A stretch of 21,836 nucleotides of DNA from an uncultured Clostridium sp. (lineage in GTDB: Bacteria > Bacillota > Clostridia > Lachnospirales > Lachnospiraceae): assembly GCA_937885015.1 (NCBI GenBank), contig CALAAS010000039.1:1-21836 (forward strand), in the 5' to 3' direction. The notes below the pieces were generated by a model. The model did not search any database. It worked only from the letters and a program-made list of their open reading frames with translations, and had not been told where the DNA came from. Position numbers and translations under genes: made by a program. How positions within the stretch are numbered: the stretch's first letter is position 1; every line of letters starts with the position of its first letter. This document shows positions 6,734 to 14,579 of this stretch, piece by piece.

Positions 6734-7507
6734 TCAGATATTCGGCATTTTAGCAGTCGGCATCATCAGCACCTTTCCGCTGCCCCGATAAACATTTACC
6801 AACCCCTCTCCCGATGCAGCAGAACCAATCAGGCTCTTCCCGGAACGCTCCACCGTAAAATCCAGTGTCCGACTCCAGGCAATGGCGTAATTTCCATCTA
6901 CCTTCAGCACATCGTTCTGAAGTGTAATCTCAATCAACTCCTCTTTTGGACAGTCTGACTCGATACAGAATACGCCGTTTCCATTGAGGCTCAAGTTAAA
7001 AAGGCCCTCTCCGCCTGCCACAGCGGAAGAAAAATTGGCCCGCATCACTGCCTTGTGCTGCAAAGAAGACTCACAGGCTAAAAACAGACCGTCATCCAGC
7101 ACCACACCACCGCCCCAGGAAGCTGCATCCATCAATATAAGGTACTTATAGGTCGGCTCCAGCACCAGGATTCCATCTCCCGTATACTCCGGCTTAATAG
7201 CGGATTCTCCGCTGGCCTTCGCCCGCACTGCCTTCCCGAAAAAATCCCCCACTCCCTTCAAACCGGTGGTTGCATTGACATTTCCCAGCATCCACTGCAT
7301 GGCGCCAGCCTGAATCGTCACATTTGCACGGTCCAAATGGCACACCAGCTGCCGCTTTTTCACATTCATCTGCGCACTGAAATAGGCGGTAACCGCGGAT
7401 TCCGGCGATACACTCAAATCCCTCTGATATTCGATCACCTGAAATGCTCCCAACTCTGACAAAACCTTCACATCATCGTTATCCGTAAAATTCGAAATCT
7501 GATACAT
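6734..7507 (-). CDS. AIM24 family protein
   Basis: This 257-residue protein is of the AIM24/TIGR00266 family, a beta-helical fold of unknown biochemical role in bacteria. Recognisable blocks are LDRANVTIQAGAMQWMLGNV near residue 60, a Gly-rich LEPTYKYLILMDA segment, VVLDDGLFLACE, and the final VYRGSGKVLMMPT. I chose ATG 7507 because GGGAGGAGG lies 7 nt ahead; the frame also opens at a GTG (7528), but that would put the ribosome site inside the gene. It is first of a probable two-gene unit with the rhodanese lipoprotein and has its own promoter with a dyad. Confidence 0.85.
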   Translation of the reverse strand: MYQISNFTDNDDVKVLSELGAFQVIEYQRDLSVSPESAVTAYFSAQMNVKKRQLVCHLDRANVTIQAGAMQWMLGNVNATTGLKGVGDFFGKAVRAKASGESAIKPEYTGDGILVLEPTYKYLILMDAASWGGGVVLDDGLFLACESSLQHKAVMRANFSSAVAGGEGLFNLSLNGNGVFCIESDCPKEELIEITLQNDVLKVDGNYAIAWSRTLDFTVERSGKSLIGSAASGEGLVNVYRGSGKVLMMPTAKMPNI

Positions 7508-7585
7508 AAATTTCCTCCTCCCTGCCACTGCAGTTTCGTTTTTTATTCTCTCTTTTAAAATTTCTGAAAATTCTTAATTTTTAAA

Positions 7586-7633
7586 ATTGTACCATAAGAT
7601 CAAAGACGATACAACCATCTTATGGCAAATGTA
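7586..7633 (-). promoter_or_regulatory. AIM24 promoter with inverted repeat around the -35 box
   Basis: The minus-strand promoter is TTGTAT (plus 7609-7614), 17 bp, TACAAT (7586-7591). CCATAAGAT (7592-7600) and ATCTTATGG (7617-7625) form a perfect 9-bp dyad flanking the -35. The outer arm continues as TTATGGCAAATGTAAGAA, close to TTATGGCATATGTCAAGAA in the operator of the NifX/MinD operon. Confidence 0.6.
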
Positions 7634-7660
7634 AGAAAATCAAAACATTTTCCTGAGCAC

Positions 7661-7702
7661 AAAAACACAGGCTTCGCGAATATTTACTCCGCTAACCTGT
7701 GT
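7661..7702 (-). terminator. Terminator of the trpB-symporter transcript, minus strand
   Basis: ACACAGG (7665-7671) pairs with CCTGTGT (7696-7702), followed on the minus strand by TTTTTG. It lies 48 bp past the symporter stop codon. Confidence 0.65.
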
Positions 7703-7749
7703 CTCTGTCCTTATAAAACGTTTTTAATGTCTTTCTAACTTTATATATT

Positions 7750-8252
7750 CTATCTTGCAAACTCACGGTTTCCTATCAGCTCTATCGTCAGCCAGGAAAC
7801 AATCATCCCCGGGACAAGTTCCATGCAGTATACGCTCAATCCCATCATATACCAGGCAGTCGAAACTGAAAGTCCCACAATCATACCGGCAATCGCAGAA
7901 ACCTTGGAAACTTTGTGGGAACGATATATAAGCATGACACATAGAGGTCCAAACGCCGATGCCAGACCAGACCAGGCAAATACGACCAGGCTAAATACCG
8001 AATCAATATTCATCAATGCCAGCGCAGTAGAAAGCACACACATAACAACCATTGTGATTTTTCCAATTTTAACTAATTGCTCATCGGTATAATCTTTCTT
8101 CGAAATCGGTTTAATAATATTACTTGCTATGGCCTGAACTGCGACCAGAAGCTGAGATGAAAAAGTAGACTGAACTGCCGCAAAAATAGCGCCTATAACA
8201 ATACCGGATATATCCTGTCCCTTATCTCTTCCAGCTTCTTTTAGCGGATGCC
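7750..8252 (-). pseudogene. C-terminal stub of a sodium:solute symporter (PutP-like)
   Basis: The frame contains GIVIGAIFAAVQSTFSSQLL, the conserved transmembrane segment of SSS-family sodium symporters, then three more hydrophobic segments (VVFAWSGLASAFGPLCVMLI among them) and a TAG at 7750. Only about 165 of the usual 480-500 residues remain. Upstream, the frame runs out of phase straight into the 3' end of trpB and meets a TAA at about 8281, so no start exists. The intact gene probably followed trpB and lost its 5' two thirds by a deletion ending at the trpB stop. The transported solute is unknown; Trp, Ser or Pro would fit. Confidence 0.75.
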
Positions 8253-9461
8253 ATATTTCTCTATAATATAATCCATATCTTTATCTCCCCTTCCGGAAAG
8301 GTTGATCAGCACAGAGCCTTTTCCCATGGCCTTTGCCAACTTTATGCCGTAGGCCACAGCGTGAGAACTCTCAATCGCCGGGATAATGCCCTCCATCCTG
8401 GAAAGTTCAAAAAATGCGTCAATGGTTTCATCATCCGTGATCACGTCATATTTTACGCGGCCAACATCATGGAGAAATGCATGCTCCGGACCGCTTGAAG
8501 GGTAATCCAGGCCGCTTGCAACGGAATATACCGGAGCCGGATCGCCATTTTCGTCCTTTAACATGATGCTGTTAAATCCGTGCATAATGCCCTCTTCTCC
8601 ATAAGCAAGGCTTGCGGCATGATCTCCAAGCTTATGTCCGCGACCCAAAGGCTCAATCCCATATATCTCCACCGGGTCATTCAGAAAACCGGAAAATATC
8701 CCCATCGCATTGGAACCGCCGCCAACACAGGCCACAATTGCATCAGGAAGCTCTCCTGTCATTTCCAGAAACTGCTCTCTGGCCTCAACGCCCACAATAT
8801 TCTGAAAATCGCGAACCATCATTGGGAATGGATGGGGGCCAACCACCGAACCGATACAGTAAATAGCATCTTTATACTCTCTGCAATATGCCGCAAATGC
8901 TGCGTCAACCGCTTCCTTTAAAGACTGCAAGCCTTCGGTCACTTCTACAACCTTCGCGCCAAGAATCTTCATTCTCGCCACATTGGGGGCCTGTTTTTTA
9001 ATGTCTACAGCTCCCATGTAAATATCACATTCCAAACCGAAATATGCAGCAGCCGTCGCCATAGCTACGCCATGCTGGCCTGCTCCCGTTTCGGCAATAA
9101 CTTTTTTCTTCCCCATGTATTTGGCCAAAAGCACCTCGCCCATACAATGATTCAGCTTATGCGCACCGGTATGGTTTAAGTCCTCCCGTTTGGCATACAG
9201 CTGAACTCCCGTACCGATTTTGTCTGAGAGGCGGGCCAGATGTGTGATCGGAGTTGGTCTTCCCTGAAATTCTTTTCGTATCCTGCGAAGTTCACTGATA
9301 AACTTCCTGGATTTGCAGATAGTCTGGTATGCGTCGCTGATCTCATTCATAGCCTCCTGCAATTCAGGCTGAATATAAGAACCGCCATATTTTCCAAAAT
9401 ATCCGTTCTCATCCGGATATTGTTTTAAATACGTATCAAATTCAATGTTATTAAATTTCAT
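8241..9461 (-). CDS. trpB: Tryptophan synthase beta chain, stand-alone
   Basis: This 406-residue PLP enzyme condenses indole with serine to make tryptophan. The Schiff-base Lys is in EDLNHTGAHKLNH, the catalytic Glu in AETGAGQHGVA, the phosphate-binding loop is GGGSNAMG, and the pyridine-nitrogen Ser is in LSGRGDKD. GRGHKLGDHAASL marks the TrpB1 type that normally pairs with TrpA. No trpA is adjacent. The start ATG 9461 follows GGAGGAATTGGTT; the open frame continues 258 bp upstream through the T-box leader, which is not taken as coding. Regulation is by the T-box. The 3' end touches a truncated symporter gene. Confidence 0.93.
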   Translation of the reverse strand: MKFNNIEFDTYLKQYPDENGYFGKYGGSYIQPELQEAMNEISDAYQTICKSRKFISELRRIRKEFQGRPTPITHLARLSDKIGTGVQLYAKREDLNHTGAHKLNHCMGEVLLAKYMGKKKVIAETGAGQHGVAMATAAAYFGLECDIYMGAVDIKKQAPNVARMKILGAKVVEVTEGLQSLKEAVDAAFAAYCREYKDAIYCIGSVVGPHPFPMMVRDFQNIVGVEAREQFLEMTGELPDAIVACVGGGSNAMGIFSGFLNDPVEIYGIEPLGRGHKLGDHAASLAYGEEGIMHGFNSIMLKDENGDPAPVYSVASGLDYPSSGPEHAFLHDVGRVKYDVITDDETIDAFFELSRMEGIIPAIESSHAVAYGIKLAKAMGKGSVLINLSGRGDKDMDYIIEKYGIR

Positions 9462-9506
9462 AACCAATTCCTCCATCCATTCAATTTTTTCCATTTTTCT
9501 TTCTAA

Positions 9507-9671
9507 GAAAAACAAAACGTCCCCAACAGAATCATACACCCTGTCAAGGACGAATAAAGCCTTATCCGCGGTGCCACCTTGATTCACAGAAAAACCTGTG
9601 CACTTAGCAGGATACTGACATATCCCCGACAAATAACGTCTGACCGCTTCAACGGTTTGAAATGCCAAATT
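9507..9671 (-). promoter_or_regulatory. T-box leader of trpB (short 5' domain)
   Basis: The minus strand has the T-box core AGGTGGCACCGCGG (plus 9566-9579), then a terminator: CGTCC (9518-9522) with GGACG (9548-9552), inner ACAG/CTGT, and TTTTGTTTTTC after it. Just upstream are small hairpins CACAG/CTGTG and GGATA/TATCC. The variable T-box base is C, expected to pair with a G discriminator, which fits tRNA-Trp. From the apparent start near 9671 to the T-box is only about 90-100 nt, too short for a canonical stem I with specifier loop, and I could not place a Trp specifier codon. Confidence 0.8.
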
Positions 9672-9677
9672 TTCTGT

Positions 9678-9706
9678 ATTGTAACGCAAATATTCATATT
9701 TGTCAA
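9678..9706 (-). promoter_or_regulatory. Promoter of the T-box-trpB transcript
   Basis: On the minus strand TTGACA (plus 9701-9706), 17 bp, TACAAT (9678-9683) is a near-consensus housekeeping promoter. The caveat is that the same bases can be read as the start of an open frame with its own ribosome site (see findings). Confidence 0.6.
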
Positions 9707-9757
9707 TACATTTTGCCATAGCATCTCCTTCTCCCTTTTGTTATTTTTTATTTTCTC

Positions 9758-9784
9758 TGCAACCTTTTTCTCCCCAACATCGTC
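9758..9784 (+). promoter_or_regulatory. Candidate ECF-sigma (SigV-type) promoter of the acyltransferase-sigma operon
   Basis: TGCAAC (9758-9763), 17 bp, CGTC (9781-9784) matches the AAC / CGTC pattern of ECF promoters read by SigV/SigX/SigW-type factors, and lies 36 bp before the MBOAT start. Its operon encodes such a sigma factor, so positive autoregulation is inferred. Confidence 0.55.
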
Positions 9785-9819
9785 TTATAAGAGAACTACG
9801 AAAGGAGAAGTCAGACATA

Positions 9820-11009
9820 ATGGTATTCAGCAGCCTTCAATTTGTTTTTATTTTTATTCCCGTATTTTTCTGGTGCTATTATTTATTACCCGGACAGATA
9901 AATTTGTAGCAGAGGAACTGGAAAAATTCATTCCTTCTCTTCCGGCTTTCACAGAGCCTGTTCTGCCCATAGGGATTTCCTTCTACACTTTTCAGGGTAT
10001 TTCCTATATGGCAGATGTTTACAGAGGAAAAATCCGCGCAGAAAAGAAACTTCTGCGGTATACTGTTTACATATCCATGTTTGAACAGCTGATCGCAGGA
10101 CCCATCGTAACGTACAGCGAAGTGCGCAGAGAACTGTACCACAGAAACATAAATGTCTCCCTGCTGGCAGGAGGATTCCGTATTTTTGTTTTTGGCCTTG
10201 GAATGAAGGTATTGCTTGCAAATCCCATCAGCAAACTCTGGTCACAGACCTGCGCCATTGGATTTGAAAGCATCTCAACTCCTCTGGCATGGATGGCCAT
10301 CGGTGCATTTTCATTCCACATCTATTTTGACTTTTTTGGATACTCGCTGATGGCAATCGGACTTGGAAAAATGCTCGGCTTTAAGCTTCCTCAAAACTTC
10401 AGCCACCCTTATGTAAGTCTGTCCATGACGGAATTCTGGCGGCGATGGCATATGACCCTAGGGTCCTGGTTCCGAGAATATGTCTATATTCCTCTAGGCG
10501 GAAACAGGAAGGGTACCTCCATCACCATTCGGAACCTGTTTATCGTCTGGGTTCTGACTGGGGTCTGGCACGGAGCCGGTTACAATTTTCTCCTCTGGGG
10601 ACTCGTGCTGTTTTTTATTCTTGTAACAGAAAAATACTTCACCGGAGCATTTTTAAACCGGAACCCGCTGATCGGGCATTCATATATGATTTTGCTCATC
10701 CCGCTTACATGGACTATTTTTGCGATTGAAGATATGGGGCAAATGGGAATCTTTTTTACAAAGCTGTTTCCGTTTCTGGGGAATGGAACCGCGCCGCCTT
10801 TTCCTCGGGATTATATAAAGTATTTCCTTCTGTATTACCCATTTTTCATTGCCGGCATTCTGTTTTCCACCAGACTGCCCTATCGGCTTTTACGATATCT
10901 GAAGCGAAAAACAATGGTTATCAACCTTATAACTCTTATCCTGCTTGCCGCAAGTACCTACTGCATGTACCGTGGATTTGACGATCCATTTTTATATTTT
11001 CGATTTTAA
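9820..11009 (+). pseudogene. MBOAT-family O-acyltransferase (AlgI/PatA-like), internally deleted and frameshifted
   Basis: The true N terminus is at ATG 9820 (MVFSSLQFVFIFIPVFF), preceded by AAAGGAG, but this frame stops at TAG 9907-9909. The rest, from KFVAEELEKF to the stop at 11009, is in a different frame and includes LPIGISFYTFQ, FWRRWHMTLGSW, YIPLGGNRKG and VWHGAGYNFLLWG with the catalytic His of MBOAT enzymes. Intact relatives have roughly 65-90 more residues between the first membrane segment and LPIGISFYTFQ, so a deletion near 9890-9900 removed them and changed frame. In family terms it would move acetyl groups across the membrane for a partner SGNH enzyme to place on cell-wall polymer. 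First gene of the sigV operon. Confidence 0.8.
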
Positions 11010-11019
11010 GGAGGCACTA

Positions 11020-11939
11020 ATGATGAAACGATCCAATTTCTTTACCTTTTTACTATTAGGTTTATCCGCATTCCTGGTTATGAGCGTTCCCAGAGACAGC
11101 CACGATGTCCTCTCCTGGCGCAGAAATGTCTCTCCTGCACTCCCGCGTGTTGCTGAGGCCTCTGATATAAACACCCCCCAGTCAGCACCTGTACCGGATC
11201 CTTCTGTTCCAGCCACATACCCAGGATCTTCCGCATCGGCTGCAACACCAGAAATGGCCACGCAATCCACAGATACAGCCAGACCAGCTGCAGCACCAGG
11301 ATCGTCCACACAGCCTTCAGGTGCAGCCATCAGCGACACGCCTACGGCCGCTTCCTCGCCCATTTCCATGGAAATACTTTATTTATCGGGGATTCCAGAA
11401 CCGTGGGACTGCTGGATTACGGGCAGATAAAGGAACCTGATTATTTCTGCAGCATCGGAATGAGCGTATTTACCGTACAGACGGAAACACTTTCCGTTCC
11501 AGGCGCCGGAAAAGTAACCTTATATGATTTGCTGGAAAATAAACCCTATGACCGAGTTTATATCATGCTGGGGATCAACGAACTGGGGTATCCCTTTGAA
11601 GACATTATTTCCGCATACAGCGAACTGATCGAACTGATAAAAGAAAAAGCGCCCAATGCCTCCATTTTCCTACAGGCAAATCTTCACGTAACAAAAAGAC
11701 GTTCTGACCGGGACAGTATTTACAATAATGCCCGGATCAATGAACTGAATCGTACGCTGGAAGGATTTTCCGATCAGGAAACCATTTTCTATATTGACGC
11801 AAATGAACTGTTCGATGACCCGGACGGAGCGCTGGCAGCCGATAAATCCGCCGATGGCACACATCCCTATGGCAAATACTATGTGGAATGGACTGAGTGG
11901 ATCGTAGAAAAAACAACGGATATCCTGAAGGAGGAATAG
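11020..11939 (+). pseudogene. SGNH/GDSL hydrolase, acyltransferase partner, broken by a frameshift
   Basis: The ATG at 11020 follows AAGGAGGC. The first frame gives a membrane segment (FFTFLLLGLSAFLVMS), then about 85 residues rich in Pro, Ala, Ser and Thr, a typical extracytoplasmic linker. Near 11355-11385 the coding signal moves by one base into the frame reading NTLFIGDSRTVGLLDYG, with the catalytic Ser of block I, then MLGINELGYP (block III) and DGTHPYG (block V Asp-His), ending at 11939. The catalytic domain is thus complete but out of frame with its signal anchor. It starts 10 bp after the MBOAT stop. Together they resemble PatA/PatB peptidoglycan O-acetyltransferase pairs. A sequencing error cannot be excluded here. 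Confidence 0.75.
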
Positions 11940-11941
11940 CA

Positions 11942-12442
11942 GTGGGGGCAGCAATGGAGACCAGAGAAGAATTCTGTGAAAATATACGATCATGCGAAAA
12001 GTCCATGTACCACCTGGCATTTTCTCTTCTGAAAAATGAATCCGATGCCGGAGATGCTGTCAGCGAATCCATTTACCGGGCATATAAAAGTCTGGATACT
12101 TTAAAAAACAAAAAGGCCTTTAAAGCCTGGATCCTTCGGATCGTCCACAATACAGCCGTTGAACCCATCCGAACAAATTCCAGACTCGTTCTGACGGATC
12201 AGGCAGCCCTTTCCGATGAAAAACATTATGACCCGGACCTGGCTGAAAAAATCACAGTACGCCAGGCCGTCGCCCAGCTGAAACAACCTTATCAGACGGT
12301 TGTCATCCTGTTTTATTACGAAAACCTTTCTGTGATAGAAATTTCCCGTATTACCGGCAGCAGTATCATCGCAGTAAAAACGCAGCTGTCCCGTGCAAGA
12401 AAAATGCTTTTAGAATTGTTAAAGGAGGATTTTGCAGTATGA
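11942..12442 (+). CDS. sigV: ECF-type RNA polymerase sigma factor, SigV-like
   Basis: This sigma factor of about 166 residues has region 2 near residues 8-75 (AFSLLKNESDAGDAVSESIY, then AFKAWILRIVHN) and region 4 near 105-160 (YYENLSVIEISRITGSSIIA, the HTH). I start it at GTG 11942, which has GGAGG 7 nt upstream; ATG 11954 is the alternative. It lies 2 bp after the SGNH stop and overlaps the anti-sigma gene by ATGA. The pairing with an RsiV-like protein and an O-acetyltransferase cassette matches the lysozyme-response system of Bacillus and Enterococcus. The gene symbol rests on that context. Confidence 0.8.
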   Translation: MGAAMETREEFCENIRSCEKSMYHLAFSLLKNESDAGDAVSESIYRAYKSLDTLKNKKAFKAWILRIVHNTAVEPIRTNSRLVLTDQAALSDEKHYDPDLAEKITVRQAVAQLKQPYQTVVILFYYENLSVIEISRITGSSIIAVKTQLSRARKMLLELLKEDFAV

Positions 12443-13359
12443 AACCATTCGATCCGTATATAAAGCAGCGTCTGGCGGAAGAAAGTGCAGAACTGCCGGA
12501 TTCTGTCAAAGAAAAAATAGAAGCTGCCCTTTCCAATCTTCCGGAAGCCGACACAAACCAACCCATCATACCGCTTCGAAAACAGGTTCACAGACTCCGC
12601 CGCCCCGTTGCCGCCGCTGCCTGTGCCGCCTTTATTTTCGTATTTCTTCTGCCAAATGTTAGCGTTGTATATGCCCAGGCTCTGGAGCAGGTCCCTGTCA
12701 TTGGCTCTCTGGTAAAAGTCGTTACAATCCGAAATTACCTATATTCCGATGAAACTCACGAAATGGATGTCCGCATTCCAAGCATCGAAGATACAGAAAA
12801 TCCGGCGGCAATCGATATCAATGCCGATATGGCGGAACTGACAGAACGGCTGGTTCAGCAGTTTTACACCGATGTAGACACTTTCGGCGAAGATTCCCAC
12901 GGCTCTCTCTATGTAGATTATGAAATTGTTACCAATACAGATACCTGGTTTACCTTAAAACTGTGTGTTACCGAAGTGGCCGGCAGCAGCAATTCCTATT
13001 ATCGGTATTATAATTTAGACAAGCTCTCTGGGAAAATCGTCACCCTGGCAGATATAGCAAAAAATGATGGTTTCTATGAGGCCGCAGAGAAAGAGATCAA
13101 ACGGCAAATGACCCAGAGGATGCAGGAAGACAGCAACTCCGTCTACTGGATCGAAGATAACTCACTGGGAGAGGAATTTGTAAATCTTACTCCGGATCAC
13201 AATTTTTTCTGGGATACAGACGGAAACCTGGTCATTCCATTTGATAAATATGAAGTTGCTCCCGGATATATGGGTACCTCCGAATTTACCATCAAGTATG
13301 AAAACATCCGAAATTGGATCAAAACAGAAGCAGATCCTTCCATGGAGAAAAAATCATAA
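12439..13359 (+). CDS. rsiV: RsiV-like membrane anti-sigma factor (DUF4163/DUF3298)
   Basis: This 306-residue protein has a short cytoplasmic N terminus (1-55) for sigma binding, one membrane segment (56-78), and an extracellular part. Directly after the membrane segment is VVYAQA, a plausible signal-peptidase site; in Bacillus subtilis, lysozyme-bound RsiV is cut at such a site to free SigV. The extracellular part has the tandem fold of DUF4163 (about 105-185) and DUF3298 (about 195-300), with YYNLDKLSGKIVTLADI and GNLVIPFDKYEVAPGYMG as DUF3298 signatures. It overlaps sigV by 4 bp. No defects are seen. Lysozyme binding is inferred from the family. Confidence 0.82.
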   Translation: MKPFDPYIKQRLAEESAELPDSVKEKIEAALSNLPEADTNQPIIPLRKQVHRLRRPVAAAACAAFIFVFLLPNVSVVYAQALEQVPVIGSLVKVVTIRNYLYSDETHEMDVRIPSIEDTENPAAIDINADMAELTERLVQQFYTDVDTFGEDSHGSLYVDYEIVTNTDTWFTLKLCVTEVAGSSNSYYRYYNLDKLSGKIVTLADIAKNDGFYEAAEKEIKRQMTQRMQEDSNSVYWIEDNSLGEEFVNLTPDHNFFWDTDGNLVIPFDKYEVAPGYMGTSEFTIKYENIRNWIKTEADPSMEKKS

Positions 13360-13503
13360 AAAGGCATGGTTCATGATTCTGTTTTTCAAATAACCATAAA
13401 ATGTATCGTATTCTATCTGGGAAATCGGGGCAGGACTGCTCATAATAACAAGTTCATGCCCTTTATTAGACTATAGCCGGTTCTCTGACACAGTGTGACA
13501 ACT
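13360..13503. other. Intergenic gap between converging rsiV and tsf
   Basis: I see no gene. GGCATG (13361-13366) and CATGCC (about 13456-13461) could close a long-range stem, but no clear plus-strand terminator with a T-tract follows rsiV. Confidence 0.4.
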
Positions 13504-13541
13504 AGAAAAAGCGCCGGAAACCTGTCGGTTTCCAGCGCTTT
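13504..13541 (-). terminator. Terminator of rpsB-tsf, minus strand
   Basis: AAAGCGCCGGAAACC (13508-13522) pairs with GGTTTCCAGCGCTTT (13527-13541) with one mismatch and a 4-nt loop; the minus strand continues CTTTTTCTAG. It lies 24 bp after the tsf stop. Confidence 0.9.
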
Positions 13542-13564
13542 CAATATCTTTATGAAATCTGGGA

Positions 13565-14500
13565 TTACTGTCCCATCTGCTTTGCAACCTCTGCTGCAAA
13601 GTCCTCTTCCTTCTTCTCCAGGCCCTCGCCGGTCTCGAAACGAACGAAGCTCTTGATCGCAATCTTTGCGCCGTTTGCCTTTGCAACCTCTGCAACATAC
13701 TGAGCAACGCTCTGCTTGCCATCTTCAGCCTTTACGTAAACCTGATCCATCAGACAGATTTCCTTCAGCTCTTTCTTAATACGGCCCATAACCATGCCGT
13801 TGATGATCTTGTCGTTTGCATCCGGCTTCTCGTTCTTAGCTGCTGCTGTGAGAATTTCTTTCTCTTTCTCGATGTAATCAGCATCTACTTCGCTCTCATT
13901 GGTATAAAGCGGCTTTAATGCAGCTGCCTGCATCGCCACGTTCTTTGCCATTTCCTTGACAGCGTCATTTACAACATCAGACTCAACATCTACCAGAACG
14001 CCGATCTTACCGCCTGCATGGATGTAGGAAGCTACGAAACCGTTCTCCTCTGCCATCTGTGCAAATCTGCGGATCTTCATGTTCTCGCCGATAATGGAGA
14101 TCTGGGAAGATAATGCCTCTGCTACGGTCAGAGACGGATCTTTCTCCCACTTCTCAGCCATGAAAGCGTCGATGTCTGCTGCTGTGGTGTTCAGAGCCTG
14201 TGCAGCTACATCTGCCACGTAGTTCTGGAATTTCTCATTCTTTGCTACGAAGTCTGTCTCTGCGTTTACCTCTACCACAACTGCCTTTTTCTCATCAGCG
14301 GAAAGCAGCGTTGCTACGATACCCTCTGCTGCAATACGGCCGGCTTTCTTTGCAGCGCCTGCCAGTCCCTTTTCTCTCAGGAACTCAACTGCCTTATCCA
14401 TATCGCCATCGGTTGCTGCAAGAGCTTTCTTGCAGTCCATCATTCCGGCGCCTGTCATCTCACGTAACTCTTTTACCATTGCGGCTGTTACTGCTGCCAT
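13565..14500 (-). CDS. tsf: Translation elongation factor Ts
   Basis: This 311-residue factor regenerates EF-Tu-GTP by displacing GDP. The N-terminal UBA-like domain has VKELREMTGAGMMDCKKAL, followed by the EF-Tu-contact segment EVNAETDFVAKN, and a C-terminal coiled region with VRFETGEGLEKKEEDF. The ATG 14500 is preceded by GGAGGG at 7 nt; the frame runs further upstream without a better site. It follows rpsB by 79 bp in the usual rpsB-tsf order and ends in a strong terminator. Confidence 0.97.
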   Translation of the reverse strand: MAAVTAAMVKELREMTGAGMMDCKKALAATDGDMDKAVEFLREKGLAGAAKKAGRIAAEGIVATLLSADEKKAVVVEVNAETDFVAKNEKFQNYVADVAAQALNTTAADIDAFMAEKWEKDPSLTVAEALSSQISIIGENMKIRRFAQMAEENGFVASYIHAGGKIGVLVDVESDVVNDAVKEMAKNVAMQAAALKPLYTNESEVDADYIEKEKEILTAAAKNEKPDANDKIINGMVMGRIKKELKEICLMDQVYVKAEDGKQSVAQYVAEVAKANGAKIAIKSFVRFETGEGLEKKEEDFAAEVAKQMGQ

Positions 14501-14579
14501 CTTCAATCCCTCCGTGTATTTAAACATCAAGTTTACGGTAACTGCGAATCTTCATCAAAAATACCCTGGTTCGGATATC

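Noticed and set aside
7508..7528. GTG start adding seven residues to the AIM24 protein
   Set aside because: The GGGAGGAGG ribosome site would then lie inside the gene; ATG 7507 has correct spacing.
9462..9719. 86-residue N-terminal extension of trpB starting at ATG 9719
   Set aside because: It runs through the T-box core and terminator hairpin, and the normal TrpB N terminus with a good ribosome site is at 9461. The oddity is kept as a finding.
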